Counted from the stretch's first letter, positions 45,603 through 54,624 are shown. The stretch is DNA of 64,000 nt from Brucella pseudogrignonensis (GCF_002252525.1 NZ_NNRM01000017.1:682001-746000), one strand, 5' to 3'. Notes: generated by a model not told the origin, from the letters alone. Translations and numbers: made by a program.

Positions 45603-45965
45603 TTATACGAACTGGCCGAGGCCTGGGATCGAGCCGACAACGGCGTCGACTGGTTCAGCACCAGCCTTTTCCTTGGCAAAACGGATGGTTTCCTTGGCAA
45701 CGCCGGAGATTTCACCCATACCGAGGCCAGCGCCCATCAGCTGCGAGCCGAGACCCATCACGCCGCCCATCAGGCCGGAAAGCAGACCGCCACCCTTGAC
45801 CTGCGAAATGGCTTCTTCAGCGCCTGGGAAAGCTGCCAAAAGCTGCTGTACTTTATCAGCCGGGCCTTCCTTCTGCAGAAATGCCAAAATCATGCCAACA
45901 GCCTTTTCAGCAGTTGCTGCATCGATGCCAACATTGGAGGTGATGCGCGCGATCAGTTCGTCCAT
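45603..45965 (-). CDS. DUF2267/DUF2780-like small protein (120 aa)
   Basis: A 120-residue protein with a helical N-terminal domain (MDELIARITSNVGIDAATAEKAVGMILAFLQKEGP) and a very glycine-rich middle (GGGLLSGLMGGVMGLGSQLMGAGLGMGE). This layout occurs in DUF2267 and DUF2780-like proteins, and I assign it only to that general group. There is no signal peptide. Its role is unknown. A convergent terminator shared with the MFS transporter lies 15 bases from its stop, and the promoter must be in the 200-base gap upstream of ATG 45965. Confidence 0.75.
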   Translation of the reverse strand: MDELIARITSNVGIDAATAEKAVGMILAFLQKEGPADKVQQLLAAFPGAEEAISQVKGGGLLSGLMGGVMGLGSQLMGAGLGMGEISGVAKETIRFAKEKAGAEPVDAVVGSIPGLGQFV

Positions 45966-46171
45966 GAGAGTCTCCCAAATTTCTTACGTTTACGTAATAT
46001 GCATTCTCATTGGCGCTTTGCAAGCTTTCCTGATTTAAAATATTCGCATTTTTCTGTGACCGCATGACGCCAAAATTGCACATCAATGGATAAAATGGCT
46101 TAATCATTGTTGCAGGGCGGTAGTGCTAGTATATCGTAAGGGAGCAAACCTTTTACGGAGCGACCTGCCTG

Positions 46172-47686
46172 ATGACTGCTGATGATGCCATTTTCCTTGG
46201 TGCAAGCCGCAAACCAGATGATTCCTACCAGCAGCCTGAATATCTGGCGCTGAAATATGGTAACAGGCATGGCCTCGTTACCGGTGCGACAGGTACTGGT
46301 AAAACGGTCACGCTGCAGGTTCTCGCCGAGAGCTTTTCGGCGGCTGGCGTTCCAGTCTTCTGTGCCGATATCAAGGGCGATCTTTCCGGCATCGCCGCCA
46401 AAGGTGTCGTCAATGACAATCTGACCAAGCGCGCAGAGGAAATTCAACTCAACCCATATGAGATGCGCGCATCTCCCGTTATTTTCTGGGATATTTTTGG
46501 CGAGCAGGGCCATCCGGTCCGTGCCACGATCTCCGAAATGGGGCCGCTGCTGCTCTCGCGCCTGATGAACCTGACCGATGCTCAGGAAGGCGTTCTTAAC
46601 GTTGCTTTCCGTTTGGCCGATGAAGAAGGCCTGCTACTGCTTGATCTCAAAGATTTGCAGGCGATTCTCGCGGAAATGGCCGAACGTTCTGCTGAGCTTT
46701 CTGCAAAATACGGTAACGTCAACAAGGCGTCGGTTGGTGCGATCCAGCGCTCGTTGCTCGTGCTTGATCAGCAGGGCGGCTCCAAATTTTTTGGCGAACC
46801 CGCCCTTCGTATCGCTGATCTGATGCGGACGACGACCGACGGTCGCGGTGTTATCAGCGTGCTCGCAGCCGACAAGCTGATGATGAGCCCGCGCCTTTAT
46901 TCCACTTTCCTTCTCTGGCTCATGTCGGAACTCTTCGAAGAACTTCCCGAAGTGGGCGATCCTGACAAGCCGCGTCTGGTCTTCTTCTTTGATGAAGCGC
47001 ATTTGCTGTTCGATGAAGCGCCGAAGGCGCTGGTCGACCGCGTCGAGCAGGTGGTTCGTCTGATCCGTTCCAAGGGCGTGGGCGTTTATTTTGTGACGCA
47101 GAATCCGCTTGATGTGCCAGAAACTGTGCTCGCACAGCTCGGCAATCGTGTTCAGCACGCGCTCCGTGCTTATACGCCACGCGAAACAAATGCGGTGAAG
47201 ACCGCTGCCGATACGTTCCGTCCAAACCCGGATTTCAAGACGTTTGAGGCGATCACCAGTCTTTCAACCGGTGAAGCACTGATTTCGACCTTGCAGGCCA
47301 AGGGCGTGCCTTCGATGGTGCAGCGCACATTGATCCGCCCGCCATCGTCGCAGATTGGCCCACTGACGCCTGAAGAACGGGCGAAAATCATTGCCGCAAG
47401 CCCTGTCTCCGGCCAATATGATCAGACAATCGACCGCGATTCAGCGTTCGAAATGCTGGCGCGCAAAGCGCAGGCAGCAGTCGACGCCCAGCAGAAGACG
47501 AAGCAGGAAGAGACCGGTGAAGGCGGCGGTATTTTTGGCGATCTGTTGGGAACTGCGCTTGGAACTGGTCGTCGATCTGGCCGTCAGACAGTTGCAGAAA
47601 CGGCCATGAAATCAGTGGTTCGTTCTGTCAGTACGTCACTTGGACGTGCGCTTGTGCGCGGCATTCTTGGCAGCTTCAAGCGCTGA
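46172..47686 (+). CDS. HerA-like ATPase (DUF853)
   Basis: A 504-residue P-loop ATPase of the DUF853/HerA-FtsK superfamily. Walker A is GATGTGKTVTLQV at about residue 36-46, Walker B is LVFFFDEAHLLFDEAP near 270-285, and the following VRLIRSKGVGVYFVTQNP is the sensor region. The C-terminal 60 residues (GEGGGIFGDLLGTALGTGRRSGRQ) are glycine- and basic-rich. HerA proteins move or process DNA, while the DUF853 group is of unknown function. It is a lone gene followed by a terminator. Confidence 0.88.
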   Translation: MTADDAIFLGASRKPDDSYQQPEYLALKYGNRHGLVTGATGTGKTVTLQVLAESFSAAGVPVFCADIKGDLSGIAAKGVVNDNLTKRAEEIQLNPYEMRASPVIFWDIFGEQGHPVRATISEMGPLLLSRLMNLTDAQEGVLNVAFRLADEEGLLLLDLKDLQAILAEMAERSAELSAKYGNVNKASVGAIQRSLLVLDQQGGSKFFGEPALRIADLMRTTTDGRGVISVLAADKLMMSPRLYSTFLLWLMSELFEELPEVGDPDKPRLVFFFDEAHLLFDEAPKALVDRVEQVVRLIRSKGVGVYFVTQNPLDVPETVLAQLGNRVQHALRAYTPRETNAVKTAADTFRPNPDFKTFEAITSLSTGEALISTLQAKGVPSMVQRTLIRPPSSQIGPLTPEERAKIIAASPVSGQYDQTIDRDSAFEMLARKAQAAVDAQQKTKQEETGEGGGIFGDLLGTALGTGRRSGRQTVAETAMKSVVRSVSTSLGRALVRGILGSFKR

Positions 47687-47705
47687 TAGATAATGGTCTA
47701 AAATG

Positions 47706-47738
47706 AAAAAAAGCCCCGGTTTTCCGGGGCTTTTTTTG
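47706..47738. terminator. bidirectional terminator after the HerA-like gene
   Basis: AGCCCCGG and CCGGGGCT pair around a short T-rich loop, with A- and T-runs outside; it is shared with the convergent L,D-transpeptidase gene. Confidence 0.9.
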
Positions 47739-47756
47739 TATCTCGTAAATTCTGGA

Positions 47757-48473
47757 TTACATAACCAGAATAGGCGATTTCGGTGGAACACGGTTGTAAA
47801 GATCGATGATATCCTGGTTCATCAGGCGTACGCAGCCCGAAGAAACGGCCTTGCCGATCGACCACCATTCAGGATTGCCGTGCAGACGATAGATCGTGTC
47901 CTTGCCATCCTTGAAGATGTAAAGAGCGCGGGCGCCGAGCGGATTCTTGAGACCTGGAGCCATGCCGCCGTTGCGCGAGCTGTATGGTTCGAGTTCTGGC
48001 TGGCGGGCAACCATTTCATCCGGTGGCGTCCAGCGTGGCCATTCGCGCTTGTACTGGATGACTGCGCGGCCCGACCATGCAAAGCCGTCGCGGCCGATGC
48101 CGACGCCGTAGCGCATTGCCTGTCCATTGCCCAGCACCAGATAAAGGAAACGGTTTGCCGTATCCACGACGATTGTGCCTGGCATTTCGCCAGTTGGATC
48201 CTGAACGACCTGGCGAAGATAGCGCTTGTCCATCTTCTGGATCGGAATGGCCGGTAGCTGAAAGCCATTGTCTTCTACAGCGGCATACATGGATGCCCAG
48301 CTTCCATAAGAAGCATCGACATTGGCCTGAGGGGTCCTGTTGATAGGATTGCCATTGGCATCAACATCAATGATTGGAACATTCTGCCCCAACTGAGCGC
48401 AACCGGCGAGGCCGGCCGCCGCTGTTGCTGTCATGGCCGTCAGAAAGGAACGGCGGGTAAGGGTCGTTTGCAT
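47757..48473 (-). CDS. L,D-transpeptidase (YkuD family), exported
   Basis: A 238-residue YkuD-domain protein. The N-terminus TRRSFLTAMTATAAAGLAGC has a twin-arginine motif and a lipobox, so it may be a Tat-exported lipoprotein. The catalytic domain (about 95-230) contains the histidine in HGNPEWWSIGK and the nucleophile in SSGCVRLMNQD, the canonical HGxx...SxGCxR arrangement. L,D-transpeptidases crosslink peptidoglycan or attach outer-membrane proteins to it; in Brucella they tether Omp2b/Omp25-type proteins (recalled). The gene is convergent with the HerA-like gene. Confidence 0.92.
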   Translation of the reverse strand: MQTTLTRRSFLTAMTATAAAGLAGCAQLGQNVPIIDVDANGNPINRTPQANVDASYGSWASMYAAVEDNGFQLPAIPIQKMDKRYLRQVVQDPTGEMPGTIVVDTANRFLYLVLGNGQAMRYGVGIGRDGFAWSGRAVIQYKREWPRWTPPDEMVARQPELEPYSSRNGGMAPGLKNPLGARALYIFKDGKDTIYRLHGNPEWWSIGKAVSSGCVRLMNQDIIDLYNRVPPKSPILVM

Positions 48474-48753
48474 ATGAAAACCATTTTAGTGGCGGGAGGA
48501 TTTTTAGATACAACGGTTAGGGTTAATGAAGTGCGACCAACTGGTTGTGATAATCGCAGATTCTGCGGCTATAACGGCGTTAGACGCGTTTTGTTGCGGG
48601 CAAAACGCCCGATAATTGTGGCTCTCAGCCGTTCGTAATAAGGCCTAAAAGTGGCTGAAGCGCTGCAACGGGCCTCGTGTTGCCGTTGCGACACAATTTT
48701 AGCCGCAACAGGCGGTTGTCACCCAATTTGCGTTGTTCAAGTTTTAGTGAGAT

Positions 48754-49407
48754 TCAGTCGAGCAGTTGCAGGCTCGGCAGAATGAGGGCAGGCGGATATT
48801 GCTTATACTCGTCGGGTTGGTTGGACCGGTTGATCCAGACCGCGCGCATTCCGAATCGTGCGGCCCCAGCCACATCCCACCGATTGGACGATTGAAACGA
48901 AATCGCCGACGGATAAAGCCGCCATTGCATCGTGATGAGTTCATAGACTGACGGTGACGTCTTATAACGCCTGACGCTATCGGCAGAAATGACATCATCA
49001 AGCAGGACATCGAGTGCAGAGGATTTGACTGCCGCTTCAAGCATAGCGGGCGAGCCATTGGACAAAATAGCCAGCCGCGCTCCCCGGCTTTTCAGGCTTT
49101 TGAGGGCCGCTGGCACTTCTGGATAACAGTCTAGCTTCCAGTATGCTTCAAGCAAATCGTTGCGAAGTGCCGGATCGACAGATGGATAACGTGCAAAGGC
49201 GAAATCCAGTGCTTCTTCCGTGAGCTTCCAGAAATCGCGATATTCGCCCATCAGACTGAGCGTCCACGAATATTCGAGTTGCTTGGTGCGCCAGAGCAGG
49301 GAGAAGGCCGCGCCATCCGGTCCCGCTTTATCTTCATGCCTACGCACGGCGGAATGCACATCGAACAATGTGCCATACGCGTCGAAAACATAGGAACTAT
49401 GGGACAC
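48754..49407 (-). CDS. haloacid dehalogenase, type II
   Basis: A 217-residue HAD-IA hydrolase of the L-2-haloacid dehalogenase group, converting short 2-haloacids to 2-hydroxyacids. Motif I is VFDAYGTLFDVHSA with the nucleophile Asp. Motif II is AILSNGSP, the motif III lysine lies in YKTSPSVYELI, and motif IV is SSNRWDVAGAARFG, which matches the SSNxWD signature of the group. The start is GTG 49407, with GGAG seven bases before it; the longer reading frame back to 49464 is not favoured. No dehalogenase partner genes are nearby. Confidence 0.88.
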   Translation of the reverse strand: MSHSSYVFDAYGTLFDVHSAVRRHEDKAGPDGAAFSLLWRTKQLEYSWTLSLMGEYRDFWKLTEEALDFAFARYPSVDPALRNDLLEAYWKLDCYPEVPAALKSLKSRGARLAILSNGSPAMLEAAVKSSALDVLLDDVISADSVRRYKTSPSVYELITMQWRLYPSAISFQSSNRWDVAGAARFGMRAVWINRSNQPDEYKQYPPALILPSLQLLD

Positions 49408-49632
49408 CGATTTTCTCCGTTCGTGCATCAATCTCAAAAAAAGTAAAGTGAACCCTATCCTCATGCAATTTCAATAATAATTCATTGTGATGGGCGCTAA
49501 ATTTAGAACATCCGGCATTGCCGCCTGCGGCATTGCGGCCTATGTAGATTGCGCACGCAAGTTTCCGGGTATGTGTTCGCACTGCCCCACAGTAGCTGCC
49601 TATTGTAAGCTGAAAGACAGAGGAGAGTTCCA

Positions 49633-50229
49633 ATGGCCTTTGAACTGCCCGCCCTTCCGTACGATTATGACGCACTTGCTCCGTTCATGTCGCGCGAAAC
49701 CCTCGAATTCCACCACGACAAGCACCATCAGGCTTATGTTACCAATGGTAACAAGCTGCTCGAAGGTTCCGGCCTTGAAGGCAAAAGCCTCGAAGAAATC
49801 GTCAAGGAAAGCTTCGGCAAGAATCAGGCGCTCTTCAACAATGCTGGTCAGCACTACAACCATCTCCATTTCTGGAACTGGATGAAGAAAGACGGCGGCG
49901 GCAAGAAGCTGCCAGGCAAGCTTGAAAAGGCTGTTGAATCCGATCTCGGCGGCTACGACAAGTTCCGCGAAGACTTCATCGCTGCTGGCGCTGGTCAGTT
50001 CGGTTCGGGCTGGGCATGGCTGTCGGTTAAGAACGGCAAGCTCGAAATCTCGAAGACCGCAAACGGTGAAAGCCCGCTGGTTCACGGCGCAACGCCAATC
50101 CTTGGCGTCGACGTATGGGAACATTCCTACTACATCGATTACCGCAACGCGCGTCCGAAGTACCTCGAAGCTTTCGTTGATAGCCTCGTAAACTGGGATT
50201 ACGTCCTGGAGCTTTACGAAAAGGCATAA
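49633..50229 (+). CDS. sodB: iron/manganese superoxide dismutase
   Basis: A 198-residue superoxide dismutase that turns superoxide into oxygen and peroxide in the cytoplasm. Metal ligands are H27 (LEFHHDK), H77 (NNAGQHYNH), D160 and H164 (DVWEH). The glutamine Q73 in the NNAGQ helix is the position used by iron enzymes, but the second position that carries Gln in manganese enzymes is Gly in TANGESPL, so metal use is not fixed by sequence. Length and gene place match the Brucella enzyme named both sodA and sodB. A clear ribosome site (GAGGAG) precedes ATG, and a terminator follows. Confidence 0.93.
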   Translation: MAFELPALPYDYDALAPFMSRETLEFHHDKHHQAYVTNGNKLLEGSGLEGKSLEEIVKESFGKNQALFNNAGQHYNHLHFWNWMKKDGGGKKLPGKLEKAVESDLGGYDKFREDFIAAGAGQFGSGWAWLSVKNGKLEISKTANGESPLVHGATPILGVDVWEHSYYIDYRNARPKYLEAFVDSLVNWDYVLELYEKA

Positions 50230-50254
50230 TTTGCCTTTCGGTAATGACAATGAA

Positions 50255-50280
50255 GAGCCCCGCGAAAGCGGGGTTTTTCT
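50255..50280 (+). terminator. rho-independent terminator after sodB
   Basis: CCCCGC and GCGGGG close a GAAA tetraloop and run into TTTTTC. Confidence 0.85.
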
Positions 50281-50638
50281 TTGCTTAGAAAAAGTTCAAT
50301 CGCCATTCGGGCTTAACCCAAACCCATGAGTCATACGCATGGTTTTGGGTGCAAGGGACCGGTGGGTCAGGAAATGCTTGAATTTAAAAGATGAGTATTA
50401 ATATCAAGTAATATCCTTTTTATATAGTGATAATCTTGAATGCCTCCATGATTAAACAATAGTATTTATATCAAGTTTTTCACGTTGTCGTGAATGCGCT
50501 GTAATAATCGATATAAACTCGGAGTGTTACTTCTGAGAGGTGGGATTTATTCGGCGTCTTTGTTGCAAAGACTGAGATTGTATCGGATATTTTTACCAAG
50601 GGACGATCGTTGTTCAATTTTTAGATGCGGAGGATCGC
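50281..50638. other. intergenic region upstream of the cytochrome c' gene, about 360 bases
   Basis: This AT-rich stretch between the sodB terminator and the cytochrome c' gene has two short direct repeats (ATATCAAGT at about 50399 and 50467) and must hold the promoter. I see no other gene in it. The strong ribosome site GGAGG lies at its right end. Confidence 0.5.
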
Positions 50639-51079
50639 ATGCGTTCATTTTTTCTCGCCGTCAGTTCAGTGGCTCTTTTGACTGCCGGTGTGGCACATGC
50701 CGATGCTATTGCAGATCGTCAGGCAATCATGAAAGACATGGGCCGTTCAGTTGGACAGCTCGCGCCAATGGTGAAGGGTGATAAGCCTTTCGATGCGGCA
50801 GCCGCTCTGGCAGCCCTTGAAAAGATCGATGCGGACGCAAAGAAGTTCGACGTTGATACCCTGTTTCCTGCAGGTTCCGATCAGGGCGACACGGAAGCTT
50901 CTCCAAAAATTTGGGAAAACAAGGAAGACTTCGTCAAGCACGTCGAAAAATTCCGCTCTGATGCAGCCGCAGCGCTCGCGGCCAAGCCTGCTGATCTCGA
51001 TGCGCTGAAGCCAGCCTTTCAGCAGGTTGCCGCCAATTGTGGTTCCTGCCACCAGGCTTATCGCGTGAAAAAGAACTGA
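50639..51079 (+). CDS. cytochrome c (class II, c'-type), exported
   Basis: A 146-residue c-type cytochrome with a Sec signal peptide (MRSFFLAVSSVALLTAGVAHA) and a four-helix class II fold. The haem-binding motif CGSCH is at residues 134-138, near the C-terminus, as in cytochromes c'. The axial ligand on the other side and the gas-binding behaviour cannot be told. ATG 50639 has GGAGG five bases before. It is followed by an RS-type repeat and a second cytochrome gene on the same strand. Confidence 0.92.
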   Translation: MRSFFLAVSSVALLTAGVAHADAIADRQAIMKDMGRSVGQLAPMVKGDKPFDAAAALAALEKIDADAKKFDVDTLFPAGSDQGDTEASPKIWENKEDFVKHVEKFRSDAAAALAAKPADLDALKPAFQQVAANCGSCHQAYRVKKN

Positions 51080-51081
51080 CA

Positions 51082-51226
51082 AGAGCATCTGAGCCAATAG
51101 CGCGAAGCCTCTACGGGCAGATAAGTCTACTGACTGATTTCTGATCCCGGTTCGATGCATCGGATAATGCGCAAACAAAGGGATAGGGCGGTTTCAACAA
51201 TTCTACCTAAATAGAAACCGCTCTAG
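51082..51226. repeat. RS-type repeat, copy 8 (composite)
   Basis: AAGAGCATCTGAGCC on the left, CGGATAATGCGCAAACAAAG in the middle, and on the right GCGGTTTCAACAATTC with its inverted partner GAAACCGCTCTAG. It fills the gap between the two cytochrome genes. Confidence 0.7.
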
Positions 51227-51233
51227 CAGAACA

Positions 51234-52175
51234 ATGGTCCGTAAACTCGCATATGCTGCCGGCGCGATAGTCATCGTTGGTGCCGCCACCTTTTGGGTGC
51301 TGACGACGCCTCAGACGGTGGATCAGTCGGTGATTGCAGCTTTGCAGCCAGGTGATGCGACAAAGGGCGAGCATGTGTTCTGGGCAGGGGGCTGTGCTTC
51401 CTGTCACGCTGCTCCCGGCGCGTCGGGTGACGACCGCAAGGTTCTTACCGGTGGACATGAACTGGTTTCAGATTTTGGCACATTCATTGCGCCTAACATC
51501 TCTCCGTCAGCGCAGGGCATCGGTAACTGGACCCTGCATGACTTTGCAAATGCAATGCTGAAAGGTGTCGGGCGGGCAGGGGAACACCTTTACCCTTCTT
51601 TCCCTTACACATCCTATGAAAAGATGCAGCCGCAGGATGTTGCAGACCTTTTCGCCTATATGAAAACCCTGCCTGCGTCGGATAATGTGGCACCACCCCA
51701 TAAGCTGAGCTTCCCATTCAATATCCGCCGTGGATTGGGTCTTTGGAAGCAGCTTTACCTTTCCGATAAGCCGGTCGTTGAACTGGCAAATGCATCCGAT
51801 CAGGTGAAGCGCGGTCAATATTTAACGGAAGCGCTTGGCCATTGTGGCGAGTGCCATACGCCGCGTAATGTCATTGGCGGGCTTGATGATAAGCAATGGA
51901 TGGCCGGTGCGCTTTCACCCGAAACGGGAAGCGATGGTCGCAAGGGTGTCGTTCCCAATATTACCTCTGGTGAAGGCGGTATTGGCGAATGGGGCGAGAA
52001 CGATATCGCCTATGCGCTGCAAAGTGGCTTCACACCGGATTTCGACTCACTCGGCGGATCGATGGCCGATGTCGTTGCCAATATGGCGCATCTGACAGAC
52101 GCAGATCGCGACGCGATTGCTGCATATCTCAAAGCCATTCCGGCGCATTCAAACGGCTATCCGTCCAATCGCTAG
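51234..52175 (+). CDS. dihaem cytochrome c, membrane-anchored
   Basis: A 313-residue c-type cytochrome. A single N-terminal helix (about residues 5-23, AYAAGAIVIVGAATFWVL) anchors it on the periplasmic side. Two haem sites are visible: CASCH at 54-58 and CGECH at about 203-207, each in its own c-type domain. It resembles the cytochrome subunits of alcohol, gluconate or sorbitol dehydrogenases, but no dehydrogenase gene is present. The stop TAG is the first part of an RS-type repeat. Confidence 0.9.
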   Translation: MVRKLAYAAGAIVIVGAATFWVLTTPQTVDQSVIAALQPGDATKGEHVFWAGGCASCHAAPGASGDDRKVLTGGHELVSDFGTFIAPNISPSAQGIGNWTLHDFANAMLKGVGRAGEHLYPSFPYTSYEKMQPQDVADLFAYMKTLPASDNVAPPHKLSFPFNIRRGLGLWKQLYLSDKPVVELANASDQVKRGQYLTEALGHCGECHTPRNVIGGLDDKQWMAGALSPETGSDGRKGVVPNITSGEGGIGEWGENDIAYALQSGFTPDFDSLGGSMADVVANMAHLTDADRDAIAAYLKAIPAHSNGYPSNR

Positions 52176-52277
52176 AGCATAATTCCTTAAACTTGAGTCA
52201 GTTTAAGATGAAATTATGCTCTAGTTTAAAGTGTTAGAGCGACCTTTGCGCGCCTGTTCAGGCGCAAGGCGCTCTAA
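52173..52277. repeat. RS-type repeat, copy 9, supplying the cytochrome stop codon
   Basis: TAGAGCATAATTCCTTAAAC pairs with its inverse in GTTTAAGATGAAATTATGCT, then AGAGCGACCTTTGCGCGCCT and the GGCGCAAGGCGCTCTAAT close. Almost identical to the copy at 57602. Confidence 0.85.
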
Positions 52278-52622
52278 TTACCGCTTCGTACAGCGAACAA
52301 CTGTTGCGGCACCGGCATTGGTGTATTTGCTCTGCATTGTGTAGAGCCAACCTTTACACTCAGCCATTGTCTTGAAGCAGCGGAAGCGATCAATCGGCAC
52401 CAGCCCATCGCCATCGCTGACAAATGGTGAATCGTCTACACCGCTGAACTGACCGACAATAACGCCGCTACCGCGTGGTGGCGTATTGCAACGTTGACCC
52501 GCAAATTCGCTGACGTTTTTGCGGACTTGTGCGTTGGCGGCCGATACTGACGGTAGTGCTACAAAAGCGGAAACCAGTAAACCCAATGCGGCCGTTGAAA
52601 CGGTGAAGCCCTGACGCAACAT
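52278..52622 (-). CDS. exported hypothetical protein (114 aa)
   Basis: A 114-residue protein with a long Sec-type signal (MLRQGFTVSTAALGLLVSAFVALPSVSAANA) and a mature part of about 84 residues containing three cysteines (FAGQRCNTPP, RFRCFKTMAECKGW, and VVRCTKR), which may form disulfides. I do not recognise it; similar small cysteine-containing periplasmic proteins occur in Rhizobiales. It lies between two RS-type repeats and its stop abuts the end of one. Confidence 0.72.
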   Translation of the reverse strand: MLRQGFTVSTAALGLLVSAFVALPSVSAANAQVRKNVSEFAGQRCNTPPRGSGVIVGQFSGVDDSPFVSDGDGLVPIDRFRCFKTMAECKGWLYTMQSKYTNAGAATVVRCTKR

Positions 52623-53046
52623 GGAACACTCCCACTATTTGAAGTTATTCAACTAGAGCGGTTTTAGCGAATGCTGAGTCATTGAAACCGCTCTATCTAT
52701 TTGTTCTTACGCATTTCCAGACGCAAAATCGGTTCCCACTTTTGCTGGAACGCTCTAAGAAGATTATACGCCATTTGGTAAAGTTTTCTAATCTCAAATT
52801 TTCTTACAAGTTCCGATATTTGTTCACTAAATTAGGCTTAAGAACGAAAGTACGTTCACTTCTTAAGTATTAATCTTGTTGACGAAAGGCATCGTTATTT
52901 ATAGACAGCAGCACGGTTCCGGCACCTGCCGCCTGCAGACGAATGTCTCGGTGAAGCCCGGCTTTTGATATCTTCACCCTCGAAGCATTTCGTTGGTGGT
53001 AATGCAGGCACCCATCGCAATTGAAATGTGATTTGAGGAGTCTGTG
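52623..53046. other. intergenic region upstream of the MATE gene, about 420 bases
   Basis: The left part contains the RS repeat at 52653-52757. The rest is AT-rich and has no ORF with coding character. The last bases contain the ribosome site GAGGAG of the MATE gene. Confidence 0.5.
52653..52757. repeat. RS-type repeat, copy 10
   Basis: CTAGAGCGGTTTTAGCG and its inverted partner in GAAACCGCTCTAT form one arm; TTCTTACGCATTTCCAGACG, then CAAAATCGGTTCCCACTTTT and TTTGCTGGAACGCTCTAA follow. Closely related to copies 5 and 11. Confidence 0.8.
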
Positions 53047-54468
53047 ATGTCTTCGGGACAATCACTCGATAATCGTTTTCTGCACGCTTCTCCGGGGCGT
53101 GTGTTTCTGACCAATGTGCTGCCCATGACGCTCATCATGGTGATGAACGGCTTGCTGAGCGTGGTCGATGCAATCTTCCTGGGCCATTTTGTTGGTGCCA
53201 GAGCCATGGCTGCAGTCAGTCTGGTCTTCCCGGCAATTATGCTCACAATTGCCATGTCAACGCTGGTCAGCGGCGGCATGTCGAGCCAGATGGCAAGGCA
53301 GCTTGGTGGCCGCAGGATTTCAGAGGCGGAAGCAACCTTTGCACGCGCTCATGGTCTGGCACTCATCATCGCGTTGGGCTTGATTGCGCTATTTTTTCTG
53401 GTTGGACGCCCGCTTATCAATGGTATGGCGGACGGCGATATGGCGCTTGCAGAAATGGCATATCTCTTTCTGTTCATCACCATTCTAGCGTTGCCGCTTC
53501 AATTTGTCCTTGGCCTTCATGCCGATGCATGGCGCAATGAGGGGCGAGCTGGCCTGATCGCGATAATGTCGGTCTGCGTGACGCTCGCCAATATTGCACT
53601 GAACTACATTTTCATTGCGAATATGGAGCTTGGCATTGCTGGATCGGCTTTGGGTACGGTTTTTGCTCAAACTCTTGGCTTGTTGTTGCTACTTGGATTC
53701 AGGCAATTCAAGCAGGGTACGATTTCGCTCAATGCTTTGTGGCACAACTCCTGGGTCGGCGGTTGGGGACGTATCGCGGGTCTTGGGGCTCCGCTGAGTT
53801 TGAGCTTTATTGGCATTGCGTTGAGCACTGCCTTTGTGATCAGCGCGCTTCGTTTTTCCGAAGGCTCGGACTATGCGTTGAACGTTGCGGCTTATGGCAT
53901 TGTAATGCGGATATTCGGCTTCACATATCTGCCTTTGATGGCTGTAGCGCTCGCAATGCAGAGCATCGTCGGCAACAATGTGGGTGCGGGTCTTTATCAG
54001 CGCTCGGACACTGTTTTGCGCATCGCGCTAACAACAGTGTTCGTCTATTGCCTCATCATCGAGATCATTGTCCTGATGGTCAGTAATTCCATCGGCTTGA
54101 TCTTTGTGGACGACCTTGCAGTGAGTGAAGCGGTGGCACAGATCATCCGCCCAATGACCTATGCTTATCTTTTCACCGGGCCCGTTTTGGTTTTTGCGCT
54201 TTATTTTCAGGCCATTGGGCAGCCCGCACGCGCAGGACTTCTGACATTGAGCAAGCCGTTTGTGCTTCTGCCTGCTTTCGTAACAGTGCTTACAGCATTC
54301 TGGGGCGTTAATGCGATCTGGTTTGCATTCACGCTCGCAGATACGGTGATTGCGCTCATAGCTTTCGCAGTTCTGATTGCTGCTTTGAAGAAGCGGACAT
54401 CGACAGGCGGGCTAGGGCTGTCACCTGCAGCGAAGCTCGCAACGGAACGTTACAGCGGTTCCAGTTAA
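53047..54468 (+). CDS. MATE family efflux pump (NorM-like)
   Basis: A 473-residue multidrug and toxin extrusion transporter with twelve hydrophobic helices from about residue 15. The NGLLSVVDAIFLGHFVGARA opening and GGMSSQMARQLGGRR resemble NorM-type members that exchange cations (Na or H) for drugs. ATG 53047 follows GAGGAG by six bases. The last codons (about nine, ending RYSGSS) and the stop TAA fall inside an RS-type repeat, so the C-terminus is repeat-derived. A minus-strand terminator follows. Confidence 0.88.
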   Translation: MSSGQSLDNRFLHASPGRVFLTNVLPMTLIMVMNGLLSVVDAIFLGHFVGARAMAAVSLVFPAIMLTIAMSTLVSGGMSSQMARQLGGRRISEAEATFARAHGLALIIALGLIALFFLVGRPLINGMADGDMALAEMAYLFLFITILALPLQFVLGLHADAWRNEGRAGLIAIMSVCVTLANIALNYIFIANMELGIAGSALGTVFAQTLGLLLLLGFRQFKQGTISLNALWHNSWVGGWGRIAGLGAPLSLSFIGIALSTAFVISALRFSEGSDYALNVAAYGIVMRIFGFTYLPLMAVALAMQSIVGNNVGAGLYQRSDTVLRIALTTVFVYCLIIEIIVLMVSNSIGLIFVDDLAVSEAVAQIIRPMTYAYLFTGPVLVFALYFQAIGQPARAGLLTLSKPFVLLPAFVTVLTAFWGVNAIWFAFTLADTVIALIAFAVLIAALKKRTSTGGLGLSPAAKLATERYSGSS

Positions 54469-54557
54469 AAATGAATCGTTGGAACCGCTGTAACTGTTTG
54501 TTTTTACGCATTATCCGACGCAAAACCGCTTCGCACTTTTGCTGAAAATGCTATAAA
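54449..54557. repeat. RS-type repeat, copy 11, encoding the C-terminus of the MATE protein
   Basis: GTTACAGCGGTTCCAGTTAA begins it and the stop codon TAA of the MATE gene lies there. The rest is almost identical to the copy at 25650, including the perfect TTACAGCGGTTCCA/TGGAACCGCTGTAA stem. Confidence 0.85.
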
Positions 54558-54563
54558 AACGAA

Positions 54564-54595
54564 AACTCCCGCCGGATTTTCATCCGGCGGGAGTT
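54564..54595 (-). terminator. terminator of ptrB
   Basis: AACTCCCGCCGGAT pairs perfectly with ATCCGGCGGGAGTT across a four-base loop, and on the minus strand is followed by TTCGTTTTT. Confidence 0.85.
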
Positions 54596-54624
54596 CCAAT
54601 TTTCTTGCATTTATCGATAAGCCG

